From Eisenbergiella porci (lineage in GTDB: Bacteria; Bacillota; Clostridia; Lachnospirales; Lachnospiraceae): DNA of 64,000 nucleotides. Location: the NCBI RefSeq assembly GCF_009696275.1, contig NZ_VUMI01000009.1, positions 62,001 through 126,000 on the forward strand, given 5' to 3'. The notes under the pieces are model-generated. The model saw only the letters and a program-made list of their open reading frames with translations. It did not search any database and was not told where the DNA came from. This document shows positions 43,669-51,982 of the stretch, piece by piece. Numbering within the stretch: the first letter of the stretch is position 1; each line of letters starts with the position of its first letter. Position numbers and translations under genes: made by a program.

Positions 43669-44748
43669 ATGGATAAAAGAGATGGTATGAACTATGCACC
43701 TAAGGGAAAGCCCAACCCGGTGGTGGAAAAAGGAGAATTTATGATTGCGGCCGTAGGGCTGGATCACGGGCATATTTACGGGATGACCAACGGTCTGCTG
43801 GAAGCGGGTGCTTCGCTGAAATGGGTATACGATCCGGATCCTGCCAAGGTGGAAGCCTTCCTTAAGGCTTACCCGCAGGAAGCTGCCAGGAGGGCGGAGA
43901 GCGAAGAACAGGTGCTTTCCGACCCGGAAGTGAAGCTGGTGGCATCCGCCTGTATCACGTCGGAGCGGGCTGCCCTTGGCGTGCGCGTGATGAAGGCCGG
44001 CAAGGATTATTTCGTGGATAAAGCGCCGCTGACTACGCTGGAACAGCTGGATATGGTAAAGAAAACTGTGGAAGAGACCGGTAAAAAATACATGGTAAGC
44101 TACAGCGAACGGCTTCAGGTGGAAAGCGCCGTTTATGCAGGCGAGCTGATCAGGCAGGGAGCCATCGGCAAGGTAATCCAGGTGCTGGGGATGGGCCCTC
44201 ACCGCCTGAATGCCCCCTCCCGTCCCGCCTGGTTTTTTGAAAAGGAGAAATACGGCGGAATCCTGTGCGATATCGGCAGCCATCAGATTGAACAGTTTCT
44301 CTATTATACAGGAGCCACGGACGCAACCATCGTAAACAGTGAAATCGGCAATTACAACCATCCGGAATATCCGGAGCTGGATGATTTCGGAGACGCCACG
44401 CTGGTGGGAAACAACGGAGCCATGGGTTACTTCAGGGTGGACTGGTTTACGCCCGACGGTCTTTCCACCTGGGGAGACGGACGGACCTTCATTCTGGGAA
44501 CGGAAGGCTACATTGAACTGCGTAAATATGTGGATTTGGCAAAGGAAGAAAAAGGGGATCATGTTTTCTGGGCGGATAAGGACGGAGAGCATTACATCAA
44601 TGTGAGCGGCCAGGTAGGGTTTCCGTATTTCGGACAGCTGATTCTGGACTGTATCAACCGGACGGAGAATGCCATGACCCAGGCCCATGCCCTGAAAGCG
44701 GCGGAGCTGTGTGTGAAGGCCCAGATGCTGGCGCGGAAAGTGAAATAA
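43669..44748 (+). CDS. Gfo/Idh/MocA-family oxidoreductase
   Basis: A 359-residue oxidoreductase. A 24-residue lead (MNYAPKGKPNPVVEKGEF) precedes the dinucleotide fold MIAAVGLDHGHIYGM. The motif YFVDKAPLTTLEQLD replaces the common EKP with DKA, keeping Lys. GGILCDIGSHQIEQFLYY gives the conserved Asp and His. The start could also be 43687 or 43741; 43669 is kept because AAAGGGGAGC lies before it. It pairs with the upstream oxidoreductase and ends in front of a strong terminator. Confidence 0.87.
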   Translation: MDKRDGMNYAPKGKPNPVVEKGEFMIAAVGLDHGHIYGMTNGLLEAGASLKWVYDPDPAKVEAFLKAYPQEAARRAESEEQVLSDPEVKLVASACITSERAALGVRVMKAGKDYFVDKAPLTTLEQLDMVKKTVEETGKKYMVSYSERLQVESAVYAGELIRQGAIGKVIQVLGMGPHRLNAPSRPAWFFEKEKYGGILCDIGSHQIEQFLYYTGATDATIVNSEIGNYNHPEYPELDDFGDATLVGNNGAMGYFRVDWFTPDGLSTWGDGRTFILGTEGYIELRKYVDLAKEEKGDHVFWADKDGEHYINVSGQVGFPYFGQLILDCINRTENAMTQAHALKAAELCVKAQMLARKVK

Positions 44749-44815
44749 CTGTAACCATTCGGATGGCTGAAAGGTTGCAGGATGCTTCCCTTTGGCAGGA
44801 TAAAGAATAATGAGG

Positions 44816-44868
44816 AAAAAGCAGCAATCATTTAAAGGAGATCCTAAATCAATGATAGCTGCTTTTTT
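44816..44868 (+). terminator. Strong terminator of the oxidoreductase unit
   Basis: AAAAAGCAGC(A)ATCATT pairs with AATGAT(A)GCTGCTTTTTT, a 16-bp stem with a T run. The A run on the other side makes it usable in both directions. Confidence 0.85.
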
Positions 44869-44999
44869 AATATCTTACTCAAACTTCGCACCATGTTGCA
44901 TCTGCATTAAAAGCTGCTAATGCCTACAAAAAGAAGGGAATTCCTGTAATGTAACGGATTATAAGCCATGGAAGCCCTGAACCGGGATTTTTAAACGGG
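44869..44999. other. Gap with no feature seen
   Basis: Nothing recognisable lies between the two hairpins. Confidence 0.3.
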
Positions 45000-45037
45000 C
45001 CAAAGCCCCGGCTGGGTGAACAGTACCGGGGCTTTGG
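45000..45037. terminator. Hairpin between convergent units
   Basis: A perfect 12-bp stem CCAAAGCCCCGG/CCGGGGCTTTGG around a 14-base loop just past the end of the GH32 gene. It lacks a close T run. Confidence 0.5.
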
Positions 45038-45061
45038 GATAAGCGATATGAATGATAGTTG

Positions 45062-46465
45062 TTATTGAATTTGGTAAAAGTCCGCGCTGATTTCTCCTGT
45101 GACACATATCTTTTCATAGGGGTGTACAGGAAAAACGCTGACGGTAAAAGGAGTCATTCCGTCATCCGCAAGAACCTCCAGGATACATCTGTCGAAGACG
45201 ATTTCCATGATGGAGGTGTTTTGACAAAGCCTGGGGGCGCGGTTTATGCCATAGCAGTCGCTGTCATAGTCCTTCTGGAAGCCTGTTTGCCCGCCGTGGC
45301 GTCTGTCAACGATGATTTCCTCCTCCGTGACTTCAATTTCTACGGATTCCCCTGTGCTGTTTCGGAATGTGATTTTTCCGGGGCCGTTGACGGTGGTCTT
45401 TAAGCCGAAGGTCTGCGTATGCAGTCTGTTGTCTCCCGGAAACAGCGGTAAGGCGGAGGCTTTCAGGGAATCCAGTCCTGGGAAGGAAAAGGCAAGCCGG
45501 TAGCCCTGTGCTGTCTTTACAAGCTTCATCTGCCTGGCGAGAGTCATCTGGCCCCGGAAGCCGTCGGCATCGGTGGGGGCCTGGCCCGCGTAATCCCAGT
45601 TATCCGCCCAGCCAAGCATTACCTTTTCCTCCAGGTTCTGGAAGGTAACCGCCGCATAATTATCCGTTCCGTAATCAGGCAGAAGGGGGACGGCAGACTG
45701 TTCTGTGTCATGGAAGGTATCTCCGTCAAAGATCCCAACATAATACTGGGTGATGTGGGACATTCTGTGGACGCTGTCCTTATCCTTGCCTGCCTGCCCG
45801 GGCGGCAGGATCATACTGATGATAAGAATCCATTTTTCGCCTTCCTCTGTCATGAGAGGGAAGCAGTCCGGGCATTCGCAGATGCCTCCAAGCCCATGGA
45901 TGCCTGCTTCAAAATCCCCTGTTTTTTTCCAGTCCTTCAGATTTTCTGAACTGTAGAATTCCACCCTGCTTCCGGCAGCAAGCACCAGGCTGTAACAGTT
46001 TTTTACCGGATTAAAGAAAACCTTAGGATCGCGGAAGTCCGGTTTGTCCTTGTTGGGAATCACGGGATTTCCATAATATTTTTCAAAATGCTCATAGTCA
46101 AGGCTGTAGGCAATGCTTTGCTGTTCCAGGTGATCTGAAATGCGATGGTTGGTATAAACCGCTATCAGAGGTGGGTTTTCAATACTTCCCAGACCGGAAA
46201 CATTCGCCCTGTCAAGCACGCAGGAGCCTGAAAAAATACATCCGAGTTCATCGGGGTAGAGGGCAACGGGAAGGTGCTCCCAATGGAGCAGATCCTCAGA
46301 AACCGCATGGCCCCAGTGCATAGGCCCCCAGTTGGGGGCCGCCGGATAATACTGGTAAAACAGATGATATCGGCCGTTTACATATACCATGCCGTTGGGA
46401 TCATTCATCCAGTTTGCCGGAGGTGTAAAATGAACTACAGGTTTATATTTGTTTTTTGTTTGCAT
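45062..46465 (-). CDS. GH32 sucrose/fructan hydrolase
   Basis: A 467-residue cytosolic invertase/levanase-like enzyme. The nucleophile motif NWMNDPNG (Asp22), FSGS, RDPKVF with the transition-state Asp, and ICECPDCF with the acid/base Glu are all present, followed by a C-terminal beta sandwich (about 335-465). It hydrolyses beta-fructosyl bonds in sucrose or small fructans taken up by the ABC transporter encoded just upstream on the same strand. The gene is 74 bases after the solute-binding protein gene and is the last of that operon. Confidence 0.93.
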   Translation of the reverse strand: MQTKNKYKPVVHFTPPANWMNDPNGMVYVNGRYHLFYQYYPAAPNWGPMHWGHAVSEDLLHWEHLPVALYPDELGCIFSGSCVLDRANVSGLGSIENPPLIAVYTNHRISDHLEQQSIAYSLDYEHFEKYYGNPVIPNKDKPDFRDPKVFFNPVKNCYSLVLAAGSRVEFYSSENLKDWKKTGDFEAGIHGLGGICECPDCFPLMTEEGEKWILIISMILPPGQAGKDKDSVHRMSHITQYYVGIFDGDTFHDTEQSAVPLLPDYGTDNYAAVTFQNLEEKVMLGWADNWDYAGQAPTDADGFRGQMTLARQMKLVKTAQGYRLAFSFPGLDSLKASALPLFPGDNRLHTQTFGLKTTVNGPGKITFRNSTGESVEIEVTEEEIIVDRRHGGQTGFQKDYDSDCYGINRAPRLCQNTSIMEIVFDRCILEVLADDGMTPFTVSVFPVHPYEKICVTGEISADFYQIQ

Positions 46466-46539
46466 CTGTTCAGATTATCTCCTTTTTCTTATTTTCAAAC
46501 GATTGTAAAGCATGGTATAAACGGTTTACAATGTCCGTC

Positions 46540-48351
46540 TTATTTACTGCTTCTGTCAACTGCGGACTGATAGATGGAAACCAGATCCTCAACGCCTGCG
46601 GACTGCAGTTCGCCAAGGTATGCGTTCCAGTTGTCGTCCGTCACGCCGCCTGTTACCCACTGATTGATATAACGGTCAACGATATCGGAGATGGTGGGCT
46701 GAATCTGGGCGAGCCGTGATAATTCATCGGTGGTCATCATAACACGGGGAATTGTGTCGTTTTCTGCCATAATGTCTTCCTTGCCGTTGGTTTTCTGGTT
46801 TTCCAGAAGCTGTACGGCGTCATAGGCATAGCCTGCAACTGTTTCATAGTACTCATCCAGAACGATCATGGAACCGCGGCAGGTGGTGGAGTTTACGCGT
46901 GCTTCGCCGAAGTTGGTGTATTCTGTCTGAGCCACATATCTTCCCTGCTCATCAAGCGGAGTCCGTAAAATACCATTGTCATCCTTTACATAGTTATAGC
47001 CTTCCGCACCCCAGTTGGACTGGATGGATATGGCGGGATCACCTACCATATAATCCACGAATTTGGCAATGACATGAGGGAATTTGCAGGTGGTGGTGAT
47101 TGCGGTATTGGAGGAATCCTGAAGCTCGGAATAGTTATTTTCAAAACCGGTCATACCTGCTTCACCCTGCAGCCGGGGAATGGCAACATATTCATCATGG
47201 ACATCCAGGTTGGTGATTTCCTGATCGGTCCAGGTGCCGAAGCATCCGATTCTGGCTACATCTTCCTTAATCAAGGAGGATTTATAGGAAGCGCTTTCAT
47301 CCGCTTCAAAGGAACCGTTCCAGATAAGGCCTTCGTTATAAAGCATATTGAAAAATTCTGCGGTTTTGCGGAAGGCTTCATCCTGGGCCGTGAAAGTTAC
47401 TTTGCCGTCAATCAGTCTTAAATGATCCGCATAGGCATTGCCGCCGCAGTAGGAATCAGCGCATCCGAAAGCGCCGGTAAAACGGTAGAACATGTTGTAG
47501 GAACCGAAGGTATCGGTAGCGCCGAACCAGGTAGCCATGGGAATTTCATCTGCAGCGCCGTTTCCGTTCAGATCTCCACCATCGCGGAAAGCTTTCAGAC
47601 AGTCAACCCATTCGTCAACAGTGGTGGGAACTTCCTTCCCTACCTCATCCAGCCATGTCTTGTTAATCAGCAGGGGGCCGCCGGTCAGGACAAGACCGTA
47701 CATTTCCTCGATATACGGGAAGCCGTAGGTATGGCCATCGGGAGCGGTTATTTCGGACCAGTAATTTTCGCTGTCATCCAGAATCTTTTTCAGGTTGGGC
47801 ATATATTCGTTAATCAACCCTTCCGTCGGCAGGAAGATATCCTGATCTGCGTACTGAACTACGATATTGCCGGATTTTCCGTCGCCGAAGTTCCAGAATA
47901 CATCGGGAAGCTCTTCGCCGGAGGCAAGCATCAGATTTATTTTCTCCTGGGCACCTTCGGAAGGAATCGCCTGCCAGTCGAATTCAATACCGGTATCCTC
48001 GAACCATACCTTGCACATTTCCAGATCCTTAACCGGTACGACTCTGTCCGCCGTGTTAACGATCAATGCGGAGATTTTGCCGTATTTTTCCTCAAAGGCA
48101 GCCGGGTCCTTGATGATAGGAAGTGTGCCGTCCAGGTTCAGGATTCCAGCGTCCACAGCCTCCTGTTCTTCCTTGGTCAGACCGCTGTCCGCAGCTGAGG
48201 AAGCCGCTGCTACAGCCTCTTCCATATTTTCAGCAGTCTGTCCTCCGGAGCCTGTGCTGGCTGCGCCTGATGAGGAGCTGCTGCCGCAGCCGGAAATCAG
48301 CCCGGCCGCCATAGTCAGTGTGAGCAGTAAAGAAACAATTTTCTTTTTCAT
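46540..48351 (-). CDS. Sugar ABC transporter binding lipoprotein
   Basis: A 603-residue surface lipoprotein. The signal peptide MKKKIVSLLLTLTMAAG runs to a lipobox LISGC with the acylated Cys, followed by a Ser/Gly-rich linker. The mature part is a two-lobe family 1 binding protein of the large LplA/YtcQ type. It captures an oligosaccharide, probably a fructan or sucrose-like sugar given the GH32 gene next door, and hands it to the two permeases. No ATPase gene is in the operon, so a shared MsmX-type ATPase elsewhere is expected. Confidence 0.9.
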   Translation of the reverse strand: MKKKIVSLLLTLTMAAGLISGCGSSSSSGAASTGSGGQTAENMEEAVAAASSAADSGLTKEEQEAVDAGILNLDGTLPIIKDPAAFEEKYGKISALIVNTADRVVPVKDLEMCKVWFEDTGIEFDWQAIPSEGAQEKINLMLASGEELPDVFWNFGDGKSGNIVVQYADQDIFLPTEGLINEYMPNLKKILDDSENYWSEITAPDGHTYGFPYIEEMYGLVLTGGPLLINKTWLDEVGKEVPTTVDEWVDCLKAFRDGGDLNGNGAADEIPMATWFGATDTFGSYNMFYRFTGAFGCADSYCGGNAYADHLRLIDGKVTFTAQDEAFRKTAEFFNMLYNEGLIWNGSFEADESASYKSSLIKEDVARIGCFGTWTDQEITNLDVHDEYVAIPRLQGEAGMTGFENNYSELQDSSNTAITTTCKFPHVIAKFVDYMVGDPAISIQSNWGAEGYNYVKDDNGILRTPLDEQGRYVAQTEYTNFGEARVNSTTCRGSMIVLDEYYETVAGYAYDAVQLLENQKTNGKEDIMAENDTIPRVMMTTDELSRLAQIQPTISDIVDRYINQWVTGGVTDDNWNAYLGELQSAGVEDLVSIYQSAVDRSSK

Positions 48352-48435
48352 GTATTTTCCTCCTAATATTGAAAAATTGGTAACTGTTGTATTAAATATA
48401 TCTTCCTGGTTTTGGGAAGATATGATTAACCGGGA

Positions 48436-49368
48436 TTACCCCTTGACTGCGCCGATGGTTACGCCCTTTGCAAAATACTTCTGGATGAATGGATATACAA
48501 CCAGAAGCGGTGCTGCGGATACGACGACGATACAGTATTTCAGCTGTTCCGCCAGCTTCTGCTTGGTAACCATGGCGTCTCCCGAGGAGCCCATCTGGTT
48601 TGCCTGGTTCATGAGGACCAGGTTTCTCAGAACAACCTGCAGTGGCATCTTGCTGTCATCCTGCAGATACATCAGTGCGTTAAAGAACTGGTTCCACATC
48701 GCTGTTGCATAGAACAGACACATAACTGCGATGATGGTGGAAGATAGCGGGATTGCAATCTTGAAGAAAAAGGTGAAATCCGAGCACCCGTCTACCTTGG
48801 AAGCCTCCAGCAGCTCATCCGGAACGCCGGCCTCAAAGAAGGAACGGCAGACGATCAGGTTATAGGCGGAAACGGCAACGGGCAGCACCATCGCCCAAAT
48901 GGAGTTATAGATTCCCAGATTCCTGATGGTCAGGTAGAGGGGAATGATTCCTCCGTTGAAGAACATGGTAAAGGTAAACAGAAAAATCAGGCCGCGTCTC
49001 CCAGGGAGATCCTTTCGGGATAAGGCATAGCCGGCAGGGATTGTGGCAAACAGCGAAACAATGGTGCCGACAACGGTATATGTAATTGTATTTTTATAGG
49101 CTGTCCACAGGGGGGTATAGCTTAAAGTGGTTTTATAGCCGTTTAGATAAAGCTTGACCGGATAAAACAGCGGTTTCCCGGAATTTACGATAACCGGGTC
49201 CGTGATGGAGGCGATTACCACGTAGTAAATGGGGTACACTATCACCAGACAGATGATTATCATGATTACCGCGTTGACGATATTGAAAATCCTGTCCCCT
49301 ACGGATAATTTCATTTTGGTTTTATGAATGGCCGGGTTCGCGGCCTTTTTTGATGCCTGCTTATTCAT
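48436..49368 (-). CDS. Sugar ABC transporter permease (LplC/YtcP type)
   Basis: A 310-residue inner-membrane permease with six helices after a charged N-terminus. The EAA-type loop is seen as FEAGVPDELLEASKVDGCSD, the site that docks the ATPase. The C-terminal VYPFIQKYFAKGVTIGAVKG is the standard ending of the LplC family. ATG 49368 is used because GGGAGGAACC lies before it. Works with the permease gene 17 bases upstream. Confidence 0.92.
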   Translation of the reverse strand: MNKQASKKAANPAIHKTKMKLSVGDRIFNIVNAVIMIIICLVIVYPIYYVVIASITDPVIVNSGKPLFYPVKLYLNGYKTTLSYTPLWTAYKNTITYTVVGTIVSLFATIPAGYALSRKDLPGRRGLIFLFTFTMFFNGGIIPLYLTIRNLGIYNSIWAMVLPVAVSAYNLIVCRSFFEAGVPDELLEASKVDGCSDFTFFFKIAIPLSSTIIAVMCLFYATAMWNQFFNALMYLQDDSKMPLQVVLRNLVLMNQANQMGSSGDAMVTKQKLAEQLKYCIVVVSAAPLLVVYPFIQKYFAKGVTIGAVKG

Positions 49369-49385
49369 CCTGGTTCCTCCCATTC

Positions 49386-50321
49386 TTAGAAAATACTGAT
49401 ATCGCTTACTTTTTTCGCTATAAAGTTCGCGGTTACAAGTATGATGAAGTTAACAACGGAATTAAATAGGCCGACGGCCGTAGCGAAGCTGTACTGCGCC
49501 GTCTGCAGGCCGACCTTGTAAACATAGGTGGATATCAGCTCGCTTACGATGGTATTAGAGCCGTTCTGCATCAGGTATGCTTTCTCATAGCCGACATTCA
49601 TGATATTGCCGATTTGCAGGATGAGCATCAGGATGATTGTGGGCAGAATCATGGGAATATCGATATACAGAATCCGCTGGAATCTGGAAGCGCCGTCTAT
49701 TGTGGCGGCCTCGTAGTAATCAGGGCTGATGGCGGTCAGCGCCGCAATGAAGATAACTGCGTTAAAGCCCATGGTCTGCCAGATGTTGGAACCGATAAAC
49801 AGAGTACGGAACCACTCCGGGAGAGAAGTGAACAGGGTTTCTTTGCCGCCTGCGCTTGTCACCAGGTTGTTTACAACACCGTTTGCTGCAAAAAAGACGG
49901 ATATAATGCTCACAACTACAACGTTTGACATAAAGTAGGGCGCATAGCTGATGGTCTGAATTGTCTTTTTAATCCGATTGCCCTGAATCTGATTCAGCAG
50001 CAGTGCGAAGATAATCGGAATCGGGAAAGCGATAACAAGGCTTTCCAGGCTGATAACAATGGTGTTTTTGATAGCATTCAGGGCAATGCTTGTACTGAAA
50101 AACTGCTGGAAGTATTTTAGTATGGGGTCGGCCCAGGGGCTGCCGAGAATTCCTGCCCTGATTTTATAGTCCTTAAAGGCAATGACGACCCCGTACATGG
50201 GGTAATAGGCAAAAATAACTGCCCAGAGCAGGGTGGGTATGAGAAGTACATACAGCTGCCATGCTTTTAATGTCTTTTTAACATTGGTTTTAAACAATCC
50301 ACTCTTGTTCACCACTTTCAT
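49386..50321 (-). CDS. Sugar ABC transporter permease (LplB type)
   Basis: A 311-residue six-helix permease. The EAA-loop reads ISPDYYEAATIDGASRFQ and the family lead is LIPTLLWAVIFAYYPMYGVV. AGGAGG stands seven bases before the ATG. It is the first gene of the operon permease-permease-binding protein-GH32 and lies downstream of an excellent promoter with a LacI-type operator. Confidence 0.92.
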   Translation of the reverse strand: MKVVNKSGLFKTNVKKTLKAWQLYVLLIPTLLWAVIFAYYPMYGVVIAFKDYKIRAGILGSPWADPILKYFQQFFSTSIALNAIKNTIVISLESLVIAFPIPIIFALLLNQIQGNRIKKTIQTISYAPYFMSNVVVVSIISVFFAANGVVNNLVTSAGGKETLFTSLPEWFRTLFIGSNIWQTMGFNAVIFIAALTAISPDYYEAATIDGASRFQRILYIDIPMILPTIILMLILQIGNIMNVGYEKAYLMQNGSNTIVSELISTYVYKVGLQTAQYSFATAVGLFNSVVNFIILVTANFIAKKVSDISIF

Positions 50322-50345
50322 CGCTTATCCTCCTAACCAAATCGT

Positions 50346-50396
50346 ATGGAACGGTTCCATGTTTAGAATAATAAGCACTTTTTATAGGCGTGTCAA
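50346..50396 (-). promoter_or_regulatory. Promoter and LacI operator of the fructan operon
   Basis: On the minus strand TTGACA (50391-50396) and TATTAT (50368-50373) are 17 bases apart. The perfect palindrome ATGGAAC-C-GTTCCAT (50346-50360) lies just after, where a bound repressor would block transcription. A second, similar palindrome, TGGAACAA/TTGTTCCA, lies at about 50556-50576. Confidence 0.85.
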
Positions 50397-50563
50397 CCAT
50401 ATTTTGGAAATGAGTCAGCATTTCATATAAAAGCAACAAAAATGAATCGTTTTAACTATGAATATATCACAAAGAAAATGTGGAAGATGAAAAGAAATAT
50501 AAAAAAAGACCATTTTGACGGGCTGCCAAAATGGTCTTTTAATTGTTTGTTTGTATGGAACAA

Positions 50564-51538
50564 TTACGTTGTTCCACGTCCGCGCCAATGGACGGGAACC
50601 AGGCGGAGGCAGGTGTCGGGTTCCCTGCCTTCTATCAGAGAAAGCACGGCATCTACGCATTCCCTTGCGATGCCGGGGCAGTCCTGTTCGATAACGGACA
50701 GCTCCGGATAAGTGAGATTGGTGATTTCAGTGCCGTCATAGCCTATGATTTTGAACTGTCCGGGAACCTCAAGCCCCATCTGCCTGGCCACGGCCAGACA
50801 GCTCAGGGCGCCGATGTCATTTGTCATACATCCATCGGTATCCTTAATGATGTCCCAGTATTTGTGAATGATGTTTTTGTTGTAGGAATAGCTCATGGCA
50901 TCCCATTCCATATTTACGGAAATCACCTCACAGCCGTTTTCCCTGAGTACCATTTCCATTACTTTGTGGCGGATGTTGGCGCTTTTTTCCCAATCAAAGC
51001 CGCCGTAGAACTGGATGATTTTCCGGCAGCCGCCCTTTAAAAATACCTCCGCGGCAATCCTCCCTCCCTGTTCGTGATCCGAGCGGATCAGTGGGACATC
51101 TGCGGACCAGTAGCGATCCATGCTGACGATTGCCCGTCCGTTTCTTCCGTTAAAGCCTGGGATTGGATCGACGCATGCGATGAGCCCGTCCACCACATTC
51201 TCTTCCAACATTTCCATAAATTCAACCTGACGGTTTACAATGTCGATGGTATTGCAGACGATACATTTGTAATTATGCCGGGACAGCTCGTATTCGATAC
51301 AGCGCATTATCCTGGCAAAAAAAGGATGTTCCAGGCTGGGGACCATGACGCCCACGAAGCCGGTTTTCCTGCCTGCCTGTGTTTTTACAGCAGGGGCGGG
51401 CTTATAGTTCAGTTCTTCCATACTTTCGTATATTTTTTTCTTCGTTTCTTCTGCCACATAGCCGCTGTTGTTTAAAGTCCGGGACACGGTTCCCACTCCC
51501 ACGCCGGCTTTCCGGGCTACATCCCTCATGCTTGCCAT
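50564..51538 (-). CDS. LacI-family transcriptional repressor
   Basis: A 324-residue repressor. MRDVARKAGVGVGTVSRTLN with NSGYVAEETKKKI is the headpiece; YKPAPAVKTQAGRKTGFVGV is the hinge and start of the sugar-sensing core. It lies directly upstream of the GH32/ABC operon on the same strand and most likely binds the ATGGAAC-C-GTTCCAT operator there. TGGAACA half sites upstream of its own start (near 51590-51605) suggest self-control. Confidence 0.92.
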   Translation of the reverse strand: MASMRDVARKAGVGVGTVSRTLNNSGYVAEETKKKIYESMEELNYKPAPAVKTQAGRKTGFVGVMVPSLEHPFFARIMRCIEYELSRHNYKCIVCNTIDIVNRQVEFMEMLEENVVDGLIACVDPIPGFNGRNGRAIVSMDRYWSADVPLIRSDHEQGGRIAAEVFLKGGCRKIIQFYGGFDWEKSANIRHKVMEMVLRENGCEVISVNMEWDAMSYSYNKNIIHKYWDIIKDTDGCMTNDIGALSCLAVARQMGLEVPGQFKIIGYDGTEITNLTYPELSVIEQDCPGIARECVDAVLSLIEGREPDTCLRLVPVHWRGRGTT

Positions 51539-51759
51539 ATCGTATTCCCCCGTTTTTATATTGTTTCACAAAAAATGTGTATTCTGGATGTTTCATATTG
51601 TTCCATAAAACTATCATAGCATAAAATTGCAAATTGTCAAAGCTGGTGCAGTATGCAGGCGGTAGGAGAAAGTGTAACAATTCGGGCATCCGGACGGCTG
51701 CAGGAGAATCTGATAACCGGAAGAAGAAATGAGATAGTTTTGTGTTGTGGTTATATGAA

Positions 51760-51788
51760 TTGACATTTCTGCACAAATCATCTAAAAT
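51760..51788 (+). promoter_or_regulatory. Promoter of the GH3 operon
   Basis: TTGACA (51760-51765), 17-base spacer, TAAAAT (51783-51788), about 190 bases before the GH3 start. Confidence 0.7.
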
Positions 51789-51852
51789 AAATATGTTCAC
51801 GAGCACACGCCTGCGCGGCAAAGAGAAGGACTGCGCAGGTGTATGGAATTGC

Positions 51853-51949
51853 GTAACGATTCAGCGGGACAGCGCGATGACTGCGCTGACCATAATCCGT
51901 TGCTTCAGGATGGATTTTGGCAGTAACTGTGAAAGGACTGAATAGTTAC
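51853..51949. repeat. 97-bp element with inverted ends
   Basis: GTAACGATTCAG (51853-51864) and CTGAATAGTTAC (51938-51949) are inverted copies of one motif. The inside carries CAGCGC/GCGCTG. Single copies of the motif occur at other gaps of the window. Confidence 0.55.
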
Positions 51950-51982
51950 GGACTTGCAATTGATTCAGAAAGGGGTTCATGT

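Larger units (their letters stand above)
51539..51982. other. Divergent control region with extragenic element
   Basis: No gene. It holds the leader of the LacI gene (minus), a + strand promoter at 51760-51788, an ACACGCCTGCGC/GCGCAGGTGT hairpin (about 51802-51842), and a 97-bp element (51853-51949) with ends GTAACGATTCAG and CTGAATAGTTAC. Confidence 0.5.
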
